Shown here: positions 1 through 7,118 of the stretch, one piece after another | Position numbering within the stretch: the stretch's first letter is position 1 | Layout: each line of letters starts with the position of its first letter | NCBI GenBank assembly: GCA_022821645.1 | Contig: JAJEDE010000021.1 | Span: 1 to 64,000, forward strand | Direction of reading: 5' to 3' | Source: Chloroflexota bacterium | GTDB lineage: Bacteria; Chloroflexota; UBA11872 | DNA: 64,000 nt | The notes under the pieces: model-generated | Seen by the model: only the letters and a program-made list of their open reading frames with translations | Databases searched by the model: none | Told to the model about the DNA's origin: nothing | Program-made: the position numbers and the translations under genes

Positions 1-109
1 CGCCGGCAAGCCGGCCAAGGTGGCCCTCGTCGCCTGCATGCGCAAGCTGCTGGTGCTCTGCAACGCCCTCTGCCGCGACCGCACCATGTGGGATCCCACC
101 ATGGCCTAA
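1..109 (+). CDS. IS110-family transposase, C-terminal fragment cut by window edge
   Basis: The reading frame that enters at base 2 and stops with TAA at 107-109 encodes about 35 residues, including KVALVACMRKLL and LCNALCRD. This matches the conserved C-terminal end of IS110/IS116/IS902 transposases, in the C-terminal domain that carries the serine of these DEDD-type recombinases. The rest lies outside the window, so completeness cannot be judged. IS110 elements usually lack clear terminal inverted repeats, and none is seen downstream. It sits next to a repeat-rich accessory region, which fits a mobile neighbourhood. Identification rests on a short segment. Confidence 0.75.
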   Translation, partial: AGKPAKVALVACMRKLLVLCNALCRDRTMWDPTMA

Positions 110-150
110 CCCTTGACCCCCAACACAGGTGCTCTCCCCTCTCCCCTTCT

Positions 151-1584
151 TCACTCCTTCCCCGGCACAAACATCCCATGCGGCTGCCCAACCACCAGCC
201 CGCCGTCCCGGCTGAACCCCTCCGGCCGCTCCGCCAGCTCCTCCGCTAATCGCTCTCTCCAGGGCGCAAGACTCGCTTCTGAAGCCAAATCCCGCTCCTC
301 GTTCGGATCATCCACCACGTCAAACAAATGCTCCTCGCCCGTCTGGCTGAACCAGATGTACTTATGCCGCTCGTTCACAATCCAGTGGTTCCCATCCGCC
401 TCCCGGTACTGTCCGGCGTGCTCCCCGTGCAGCACGTCCCGCCACTCCGGCGTTTCGCCGCGCATCCACGGCAGCACACTCCGACCCGTCACCGACTCCG
501 GAATCTCACACCCCGCCGCGTCCAATAGCGTCGGCATCACGTCCTGCAGACCCACCGGCGCCGCCACCTCGACTTGCCTCGGCAACCCCATCGACTGCGG
601 CGCCCGCGCCAGGAACGGGACCCGCACCGAGGCCTCGTACGGCCACGTCTTCGCGAACATGTGGTGATCGCCCAGCATCTCCCCGTGATCCGACACGAAC
701 ATGATGAACGTGTCGTACAGCAAGCCGCGGTCACGCATGTACTGGAACAGCCGGTTCAGCTGCATGTCCACGTGATTCACCAGGCCGTAGTACCCGGCCC
801 GGCAGTGATGCATCGGCGCCGGGTCAATGTGCAGCCGCCGGCTCCATCGCTCCATGTCCTCCGAAAGCTCCGGATCCATCCCCCGCCGCGGCCCCTCACA
901 CGGCGGAACCCAGTCCCCAACCACAGGTCCCGGCAGGTCCATGCGCTCGTAACGGTCAAAGAAAAACGACGGTGGCGTAAACGGCGGATGCGGATCCATG
1001 AACGAAACATTCAGAAAAAACGGCGCCGTCGGATCGCGCGTCTCCAGGAAATCGATCGCCCGCGACACCGTCCAAAACGCCAGCGTCTTCTCCTCCGGCA
1101 AATGCGTCGGACGCCCAATCCACCCGTTGGAAGGCGCGCCATTCGCCATCGCCCAGCGGTGCGGCGGAGCCTCCCCGCGCAGCCACGTCAGGTAATCGTT
1201 GTCGCGGCCGCGCGAGCTTTCGGCCAGGTCCATCGCCTCAAACCCAAAGCGGCGCCGCGTCGGCTGCAGATGCAGCTTGCCGCACAGGTGCGTCTCGTAG
1301 CCCCCGTCGCGCAACTCGCCCGCCAGCGTCGCCGCCGGATCCCATTCCGGATGCCCGGTCATCCCCACCATCCCGTTCGCCGACGGCGCCTGCCCCGACA
1401 TCAGCACCCGCCGAGCCGGAACGCAGGAGGGGCACTCCGTATACCCCCGCCGGAAATGCGTCCCCGAAGCCCCAATCCAATCCATCGCCGGCGTCTCCAG
1501 CACCGGATGCCCATCCAACCCCAGCGCATCCCCCCGCTGCTGATCCGTCACAACCAACAGAACATTCGGCCGCCCCTCACCCAT
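151..1584 (-). CDS. type I sulfatase (formylglycine-dependent), copy A
   Basis: A 477-residue alkaline-phosphatase-superfamily sulfatase that would hydrolyse sulfate esters. The nucleophile motif is C-V-P-A-R at Cys54, the CxPxR sequence that formylglycine-generating enzyme converts. The N-terminus RPNVLLVVTDQQRGD supplies metal ligands, and a downstream FVSDHGEMLGDHH segment supplies further ones. There is no signal peptide, so the enzyme is probably cytoplasmic. The ATG at 1584 is preferred over an in-frame start at 1632 because GGAAGGAG lies 8 bases upstream of it. The 3675-5129 gene is a near-identical paralogue, so this is a segmental duplication. No formylglycine-generating enzyme is in the window. 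The substrate cannot be told from sequence; choline sulfate or a sulfated glycan are both possible. Confidence 0.93.
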   Translation of the reverse strand: MGEGRPNVLLVVTDQQRGDALGLDGHPVLETPAMDWIGASGTHFRRGYTECPSCVPARRVLMSGQAPSANGMVGMTGHPEWDPAATLAGELRDGGYETHLCGKLHLQPTRRRFGFEAMDLAESSRGRDNDYLTWLRGEAPPHRWAMANGAPSNGWIGRPTHLPEEKTLAFWTVSRAIDFLETRDPTAPFFLNVSFMDPHPPFTPPSFFFDRYERMDLPGPVVGDWVPPCEGPRRGMDPELSEDMERWSRRLHIDPAPMHHCRAGYYGLVNHVDMQLNRLFQYMRDRGLLYDTFIMFVSDHGEMLGDHHMFAKTWPYEASVRVPFLARAPQSMGLPRQVEVAAPVGLQDVMPTLLDAAGCEIPESVTGRSVLPWMRGETPEWRDVLHGEHAGQYREADGNHWIVNERHKYIWFSQTGEEHLFDVVDDPNEERDLASEASLAPWRERLAEELAERPEGFSRDGGLVVGQPHGMFVPGKE

Positions 1585-1992
1585 CACCCCTACTCCTTCC
1601 CCGTCCAACCCACGCCAATCCCCCCACCACAAACCCTATATCCCCAACCGTTCGTGGTGAGCCGGCTCGGAGTCCCCGGAGAGCCGTGTCGAACCACCCG
1701 GCCCCTCTTTTCGTAGCGGCGGGTCTCTGACCCGCCCGTCTTCCGCTCGTGATCGACGGGCCGCCCCCGCATATTTCGTACAGACCGCCTTTCGATCCCG
1801 CCCGTCGTCCTCTTCCTCTTCCTCGGCCACCCGCGAGTCATTACCCTCTCCTGGGAGACCTTTGCAAATGCCGCTTGACCTCGAAGATGCATCCGCTCTT
1901 AATCCCTCTCCTGGGGGCGTGGGTTGGGGTGAGGGGTCTTCCGCGCAACCAACGATGGGTTACGCAAAGGTCTCATTAGGGAGAGATAAGTC
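1585..1992. repeat. intergenic repeat cluster between divergent sulfatases
   Basis: This 408-base gene-free stretch separates two divergently transcribed sulfatases and must hold both promoters. It contains one B repeat (1649-1699, starting CGTTCGTGGTGAGCC and ending TGTCGAACCACC). It also contains one A palindrome (about 1708-1744, GGCGGGTC-TCT-GACCCGCC followed by CGTCTTCC) with a degenerate second copy near 1775-1805. A MITE-like element occupies about 1842-1988. The part up to about 1744 is repeated upstream of the other minus-strand sulfatase (5130-5296). No coding sequence is supported here. Confidence 0.8.
1842..1988. mobile_element. MITE-like element, copy E1
   Basis: The left end reads CTCTCCTGGGAGACCTTTGC (about 1846-1865). 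The right end contains its imperfect reverse complement, GCAAAGGTCTC (1964-1974). Between them lies the CCCTCTCC ... GGGTTGGGGTGAGGGG core (about 1903-1938). Related cores occur at 6665-6891, 6887-6993 and 12602-12710. No transposase is encoded, so if mobile it would be non-autonomous. The terminal sequence resembles ends of IS5-type elements, which is recollection and not a search result. Confidence 0.55.
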
Positions 1993-3477
1993 GTGAGCCA
2001 CACACCCGCAGACGCACGCCGACCCAACGTCCTCATCGTCCTCTGCGACCAGCTCCAGCGCGACTTCGTCGGCGCCTACGGCCACCCGTTAGCCCGCACC
2101 CCCAACATCGATCGCCTCGCCACCCAGGGCGTCAAGCTCGCCCACGCCTACGTCCCCAAGCCCCAGTGCGCCCCTGCCCGCGCCTCAATGTTCACCGGCC
2201 GCTACCCCCACCAGCACCAACTCATGATGAACAACGCCTGGCACACATGGCAGACCCCCGCCGGACCGCTCCACAACCGCCCCGACCTGCCCGAATCCGT
2301 CCCCTCCCTCGGCCAGGCCTTCCAGGCCGCCGGCTACCGCCTCGGCTACACCGGCCCCTGGCACATGGGCAACGACGAAACCCCGCAACACGGCTTCACC
2401 GACTTCTGGCGAACCTACCGCTACTGGAAAGACGGCCGCGACTACTACGTCCAGCACCTGGAAAAGCTCGGCCTGGACCAGCTATTTCACGACGAGCATC
2501 AGCGCGCCAACATGGCCCGCGCCGCCCGCACCGATCACGCCCAGCCGTCCATGGCCACCGAGATCCCAACGGAGCACACCCGCACCGCCTGGGCCGTCAG
2601 CCAGACCCTCGAGTTCCTCGATAGCGCCGACACCCGCCCCTGGCTCTTCTGCTGCTCCATCAAAGACCCCCATCCCCCCGTCCTCCCGCCTCCCGAGTTC
2701 GCCGACCTCGTCTCGCCCGACGACGTCCAATTCGTCCCCTCTTGGGTCGACGATCTTTCGGACAAGCCCGCCCTCCAGCGCGACTCCGCCAGCGTCCGCT
2801 GGACCTCCTACATGACCGACCACCAGTGGCGCCAGTACATCGCCCACTACCACGGCCTCAACGCCCACATCGACACCGAAGTCGGCCGCCTATTGCAAGG
2901 CCTCGACCAGCGCGGCCTCACCGGCAACACCCTCGTCATCTTTCTCTCCGACCACGGCGAAATGATGGGCTCCCACCACATGGCCCACAAAGGCCCCTAC
3001 ATGTACGAAGACGTCTACGCCATCCCCTTCATCGCCCACTGGCCCGGCCAGATCGAAGGCGGCCGCACCCATCCCGATCTCTTCTCCACCGTCGACTTCG
3101 CGGCAACCCTCGGCGCCCTCACCGGCGTCCCCGTCGACGGCGGTGCCGGCCTCGACCAGTCCGCCCTGCTAACCCACGGCCAACCCGGCCCCCGCGACGC
3201 CATCTTCGCCGAGTTCTACGGCCAGGGCTCCGAAGCCGAGCGCGGCCTCATGGCCATCAAATCCATCCGCACCCACGACTGGAAACTCAACATCTACCTC
3301 AACGACCGCTCCGAGCTCTACAACCTCGCCACCGACCCCCACGAGCTAACCAACCTCATCGACCACCCCCACCACCAGGCCACCCGCCGCGAACTAGGCG
3401 AACGCATCCTGAATTGGCTCCGCGAAACCGACGACCCCCTAACCGAGGTCTTCGCCAACGAAACCGTATCCACCTAG
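1993..3477 (+). CDS. type I sulfatase, divergent paralogue
   Basis: A 494-residue sulfatase with the formylglycine motif C-A-P-A-R at Cys59, an N-terminal RPNVLIVLCDQLQRD metal-binding segment and a conserved LSDHGEMMGSHHM segment. It has no signal peptide. It is clearly more distant from the two flanking minus-strand sulfatases than they are from each other, so it may have a different substrate. The start is GTG at 1993. The only plausible ribosome-binding site (AGGGAGAG, about 1979-1986) lies in the right end of the MITE-like element. It is convergent with the 3675-5129 sulfatase. Third codon positions are almost all C, as in the flanking sulfatases. Confidence 0.93.
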   Translation: MSHTPADARRPNVLIVLCDQLQRDFVGAYGHPLARTPNIDRLATQGVKLAHAYVPKPQCAPARASMFTGRYPHQHQLMMNNAWHTWQTPAGPLHNRPDLPESVPSLGQAFQAAGYRLGYTGPWHMGNDETPQHGFTDFWRTYRYWKDGRDYYVQHLEKLGLDQLFHDEHQRANMARAARTDHAQPSMATEIPTEHTRTAWAVSQTLEFLDSADTRPWLFCCSIKDPHPPVLPPPEFADLVSPDDVQFVPSWVDDLSDKPALQRDSASVRWTSYMTDHQWRQYIAHYHGLNAHIDTEVGRLLQGLDQRGLTGNTLVIFLSDHGEMMGSHHMAHKGPYMYEDVYAIPFIAHWPGQIEGGRTHPDLFSTVDFAATLGALTGVPVDGGAGLDQSALLTHGQPGPRDAIFAEFYGQGSEAERGLMAIKSIRTHDWKLNIYLNDRSELYNLATDPHELTNLIDHPHHQATRRELGERILNWLRETDDPLTEVFANETVST

Positions 3478-3674
3478 CACGTCAAGTCAGAATCCCGCCC
3501 TGATCCCGTCTGTCGTAGGGGCGGGTCTGTGACCCGCCCGTCTTCCTCGGCTCCCTTCCCCTCCGCCTCTCAATTCTCACTGCTCTCAGCTCACTCCTTC
3601 CCAACCTCGCCATCCCGGCGTCCCCAGAGAGCCTGCCCTGAGCCTGTCGAAGGGGGATCCAGTCTTCCTCCCCT
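3478..3674. repeat. A palindrome and TTCGACAGGCTCAGG-type repeat between convergent genes
   Basis: An A repeat at 3512-3546 forms a perfect 9-bp hairpin (3519-3527 with 3531-3539, loop TGT), which could act as a bidirectional transcription stop between the two convergent sulfatase genes. A second palindrome, CCCTGAGCCTGTCGAAGGG, lies at 3636-3654; this sequence type is scattered through many bacterial genomes. No gene is seen. Confidence 0.65.
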
Positions 3675-5129
3675 CTAACTCCTCTTCCCTCTCCCCTCGC
3701 CCCTTCCCCGAAAGAACATCCCATGCGGCCGCCCAACCACCAGCGCGCCGCCCTCGCTGAACCCCTCCGGCCGATCCGCCAGCTCCTCCGCTAACCGCCC
3801 CCGCCACGGACCAAGATCGGCCTCTGGCGCCAAATCCCGCTCCTCGTTCGGATCCTCCACCACGTCAAACAAATGCTCCTCGCCCGTCTGGCTGAACCAG
3901 ATGTACTTATGCCGCTCATTCACAATCCAGTGGTTCCCGTCCGCCTCTCGGTACTGCCCCGCGTGCTCCCCGTGCAGCACGTCCCGCCACGCCGGGGATT
4001 CTCCGCGCATCCACGGCAGCACGCTCCGACCCGTCACCGATTCAGGAATCTCGCAGCCCGCCGCATCCAGCAGCGTCGGCATCACGTCCTGCAGCCCCAC
4101 CGGCGCCGCCACCTCCACCTGGCTGGGGAATCCCATCGACCGCGGCGCCCGCGCCAGGAACGGAACCCGCACCGAGGCCTCGTACGGCCACGTCTTCGCG
4201 AACAGGTGGTGATCGCCCAGCATCTCCCCGTGATCCGACACGAACATGATGAACGTGTCATACAGCAGGCCCTTATCCCGCATGTACTGGAACAACCGGT
4301 TCAGCTGCATGTCCACGTGATTCACCAGCCCGTAATAGCCCGCCCGGCAGTGGTGCATCGGCGCCGGGTCCAGGTGCAGTCGACGGCTCCATCGCTCCGT
4401 GTGCTCGGAAAGCTCCGGATCCATCCCCCGCCGCGGCCCCGGGAACTCCGGCACCCAGTCGCCAATCACCGGCTCCGGCAGGTCCATGCGCTCATACCGG
4501 TCGAAAAAGAACGCCGGCGGCGTAAACGGCGGATGCGGATCCATGAACGAAACATTCAGAAAAAACGGCGCCGTCGGATCGCGCCTCTCAAGGAAGTCGA
4601 TTGCTCGCGACACCGTCCAGAACGTCTGCGTCTTCTCCTCCGGCAGATGCGTCGGACGCCCGATCCAGCCGTTCGAGGGCGCCCCATGGGCCATCGCCCA
4701 GCGGTGCGGCGGAGCCTCGCCGCGCAGCCACGTCAGGTAATCGTTGTCCAGGGTGCGCGAGCTGTTCGCCAGGTCCATCGCCTCAAACCCAAAGCGCCGC
4801 CGCGTCGGTTGCAGGTCCAGCTTCCCGCTCATGTGCGTTTCGTAGCCCGCGTCGCGCAACTCGCCCGCCACCGTCGCCGGCGGATCCCATTCCGGATGCC
4901 CGGTCATCCCCGCCATCCCGTTCGCCGACGGCGCCTGCCCCGACATCAGCACCCGGCGCGCCGGAGCGCACGACGGATACTCCGTGTACCCGCGCCGGAA
5001 ATGCGTCCCCGAAGCCCCAATCCAATCCATCGCCGGCGTCTCCAGCACCGCATGCCCATCCAACCCCAGCGCATCCCCCCGCTGCTGATCCGTCACAACC
5101 AACAAAACATTCGGCCGCCCCTCACCCAT
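3675..5129 (-). CDS. type I sulfatase, copy B of the duplicated gene
   Basis: A 484-residue sulfatase, nearly identical to the 151-1584 product over its whole length. Cys54 lies in C-A-P-A-R, and the metal-binding and DHGEMLGDHH segments are conserved. The start at 5129 is chosen because GGAAGGAG lies 8 bases upstream, as in copy A. The C-terminus is slightly longer and Arg-rich (FFRGRGEGRGKRS), where copy A ends FVPGKE. There is no signal peptide. Roughly 165 bases of upstream sequence, including one B and one A repeat, match those of copy A, so the promoter was duplicated too. Retained motifs suggest both copies are active. Confidence 0.93.
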   Translation of the reverse strand: MGEGRPNVLLVVTDQQRGDALGLDGHAVLETPAMDWIGASGTHFRRGYTEYPSCAPARRVLMSGQAPSANGMAGMTGHPEWDPPATVAGELRDAGYETHMSGKLDLQPTRRRFGFEAMDLANSSRTLDNDYLTWLRGEAPPHRWAMAHGAPSNGWIGRPTHLPEEKTQTFWTVSRAIDFLERRDPTAPFFLNVSFMDPHPPFTPPAFFFDRYERMDLPEPVIGDWVPEFPGPRRGMDPELSEHTERWSRRLHLDPAPMHHCRAGYYGLVNHVDMQLNRLFQYMRDKGLLYDTFIMFVSDHGEMLGDHHLFAKTWPYEASVRVPFLARAPRSMGFPSQVEVAAPVGLQDVMPTLLDAAGCEIPESVTGRSVLPWMRGESPAWRDVLHGEHAGQYREADGNHWIVNERHKYIWFSQTGEEHLFDVVEDPNEERDLAPEADLGPWRGRLAEELADRPEGFSEGGALVVGRPHGMFFRGRGEGRGKRS

Positions 5130-5673
5130 CACCCCCACTCCTTCCCCATCCAACCCTCACCAATCCCCCCACCACAAACCCTATACCCCCTTCCCCCATC
5201 CGTTCGTGGTGAGCCGGCTCGGAGTCCCCGGAGAGCCGTGTCGAACCACCCGGCCCCTATCTTCGTCGGGGCGGGTCTGTGACCCGCCCGTCTTCCTCTT
5301 CCTCCGCCATCCCGGCGTCCCCGGCCGGGACCCAGCGGCAACCAACCACCAAACCGCACCCAAGCCACCCCTGGCAACCCACCCAGACCAAATGCTCCCA
5401 ACCGTCTGCTCTCCGTCTCACTGCTCACTCCTTCCCCACCCACCCCCGCATCTTCCGTACGGGCCGCGTTTCAGACCGCCCGTCTTCCGAGCAACCACCA
5501 CCCCTTACCCGTTCGTGGTGAGCCGGCCCGTAGTCCCCGAAGGGCCGTGTCGAACCACCCCCCGATACACCACCTAACCCCTCCACCATTCCCCATTCCC
5601 ACGCCGCCTTCATCGGCCTCCCTGACCGCCGGCGCTACAATCGGATCACCGCACGGGTCGCTGGAGAGCTTCA
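5130..5673. repeat. repeat-filled gap (B, A, long repeat, A', B)
   Basis: This 544-base gap holds B repeats at 5201-5251 and 5510-5560, an A palindrome at 5262-5296, and a degenerate A copy at about 5451-5489. It also holds a block of about 105 bases (5301-5405) that recurs at 10276-10380. The last 110 bases before the next gene carry no repeat. They include TACAAT (5635-5640), a possible -10 box without a good -35 at normal spacing. No coding sequence is supported. Confidence 0.75.
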
Positions 5674-5970
5674 ATGGATGTACGCGAGGCTGCACGCACA
5701 GCCAAGACGTATATCGCCAATGTCTTCGCCGACGAGGAAATTGATGAAGTTGGACTCGAAGAAGTCGACTTTGATGATCGGTTGAACCTCTGGAAGATAA
5801 CCATCAGCTTCCTGCGCCCCAGGGGCGAAATGGACAGGTTCCAGGCCGCCGCGTCAGGCTATCCGGCCGGCACCCCCACAATGCGGCGTTCATTCAAAAT
5901 TGTGAACATCGACGACGGCTCCGGCAGCGTCGTTTCCGTCAAGCACCGGGTGGTGGAAGGCGCAGACTGA
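5674..5970 (+). CDS. hypothetical 98-residue protein upstream of a PIN-domain gene
   Basis: I do not recognise the family. The product is small and acidic in its first half (DEEIDEVGLEEVDFDDR), then rich in probable beta strands (LWKITISFL, RRSFKIVNID, SVVSVKHRVV). It has no membrane segment and no obvious DNA-binding helix-turn-helix. A good ribosome-binding site (GGAGAG) lies 6 bases before the ATG. The stop is 4 bases before the TTG start of the PIN-domain gene, so the two are almost certainly cotranscribed. By position it could be the antitoxin partner, but its fold looks unlike a classical DNA-binding antitoxin. Confidence 0.75.
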   Translation: MDVREAARTAKTYIANVFADEEIDEVGLEEVDFDDRLNLWKITISFLRPRGEMDRFQAAASGYPAGTPTMRRSFKIVNIDDGSGSVVSVKHRVVEGAD

Positions 5971-5974
5971 CTCG

Positions 5975-6433
5975 TTGCCAGCCGGATGCTATCTCGACGC
6001 CAATCTGCTCGTGCTCCTCGTCGTCGGCGCCACGGATCAAGCTCTCGGACGTAGGCATCGTCGTCTCCAGGCATGCGACCCTGATGACTATCAGCTTCTG
6101 GTCGAATTGCTCGGGAATTACCAACAAGTACTGGTAACGCCCAATACGCTCACCGAAACGTCCAATCTGCTGAGTCAACATGGCGAACCCCAGCGATCCA
6201 GGTTCTTTGATACGTTCCGATCACTAATCGAAATCAACAAGGAAGTCGTCGTGGAAAGCCGGCAAGCTTCAGGAAACGCATCCTTCAGGCGCCTGGGATT
6301 GACCGATGCCGCGCTTCTTGAGGTAGTCACGCCGGACACCCCGCTAATCACGGTGGACCTGGACTTATACGTGGCAGCCCTGGCAAAGGCGCCAAACGCA
6401 GCCATAAACTTCACGCACCTCCAGCACCTCTAG
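5975..6433 (+). CDS. PIN-domain protein, putative ribonuclease toxin
   Basis: A 152-residue protein with the spaced acidic residues of a PIN domain: Asp8 in YLDANLL, Glu61 in LTETSNLL, Asp111 in GLTDAALL and Asp128/Asp130 in ITVDLDLY. PIN domains are Mg-dependent RNases, often the toxin of VapBC-like pairs. The length is slightly above the usual 130-140 residues. The TTG start at 5975 is the first in-frame start ahead of the PIN beta-1 strand and follows the previous stop by 4 bases. The upstream 98-residue protein is the candidate partner. The toxin role is inferred from family and gene pairing. Confidence 0.82.
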   Translation: MPAGCYLDANLLVLLVVGATDQALGRRHRRLQACDPDDYQLLVELLGNYQQVLVTPNTLTETSNLLSQHGEPQRSRFFDTFRSLIEINKEVVVESRQASGNASFRRLGLTDAALLEVVTPDTPLITVDLDLYVAALAKAPNAAINFTHLQHL

Positions 6434-6664
6434 TCGCCCCCTCCTTTCGTAGGGGCGGGTCTCTGACCCGCCCGTCTTCCGGTCGTGATCTACTCGCCGG
6501 GCACCCCGCCTCTTCCGTAGGGGCCGCGTTTCTAACCGGCCTCTTCCGCGCAAGTGCCGCCCTTACCCGTTCGTGGTGAGCCGGCCCGCAGTCCTCGAAG
6601 GGCCGTGTCGAACCACCCCCTCGATGCACCACCCAACCTCCTCGGTCAGTCCGCCAATCTTCAC

Positions 6665-6891
6665 CCCCTCCTGAGACCTTTGCAAATCGCCCTTCGCCCT
6701 CAAAGGAGACGCCGTCTTATTCCCTCTCCCTGGCAGGGAGAGGGCTAGGGTGAGGGTCGAAAGCCCGAAGTCCCTCCCAAGCCCGGAGCCAACCACGCCG
6801 CCCCCTCGCCGCCGCCGTTCTTCCCCTCTCCCGGAGGATATACAAGGGGTCTTCGCGGCACTCGCGCTTGAGTTACGCAAACGTCTCTCTC
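6665..6891. mobile_element. MITE-like element, copy E2
   Basis: The left terminal sequence CTGAGACCTTTGCAAA (6671-6686) and the right ACGCAAACGTCTC (about 6875-6887) are imperfect inverted repeats. The core carries a perfect 11-bp hairpin, CCCTCTCCCTG / CAGGGAGAGGG (6722-6732 and 6734-6744, loop of one base), followed by TAGGGTGAGGG. The core is longer than in E1, so the right part may include an insertion. No protein is encoded. Confidence 0.55.
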
Positions 6892-6993
6892 CTGGGAGAC
6901 CCTTGCAAAACGCCCCGCGCCCTCGCGAGAGGGACGGCTCTTGCTCCCTCTCCTCGGGGAGAGGGTTGGGGTGAGGGGTCTTCCGGGCAACCA
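6887..6993. mobile_element. MITE-like element, copy E3 (right end not seen)
   Basis: It begins with CTCTCCTGGGAGACCCTTGC directly at the right end of E2 and shares the core layout of E1 and E4: CCCTCTCC TCGG GGAGAGGG (6951-6970) followed by TTGGGGTGAGGGGTCTTCC. The matching right terminal repeat was not found, so this copy may be truncated. Confidence 0.5.
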
Positions 6994-7118
6994 GCCCTAT
7001 TCCACCCGCAGGGGCCCGTCCGATCTCACCTCTTACTGCTCTCCGCTCACTCCTTCCTCCGGCGCCCATCCCCAACCCGCCCCAAGTAAGCTATCCCGAC
7101 CCCCACGCCCCCTCCCCC

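Larger units (their letters stand above)
6434..7118. repeat. repeat-filled gap with two adjoining MITE-like elements
   Basis: This 685-base non-coding stretch contains an A palindrome (6446-6480), a degenerate A copy (6511-6548) and a B repeat (6568-6620). MITE-like elements E2 and E3 abut each other (about 6665-6891 and 6887-6993). The last 125 bases before the methyltransferase gene hold a phrase (ACTGCTCTCCGCTCACTCC) whose variants occur near 3578 and 5420. No gene is seen. Confidence 0.75.

Noticed and set aside
574-1716. Long plus-strand open frame (380 codons) antisense to sulfatase copy A
   Set aside because: Arg/Pro-rich translation with no domain, produced by the strong C bias at third codon positions of the sulfatase gene; a mirror frame (3873-5282) lies antisense to copy B.
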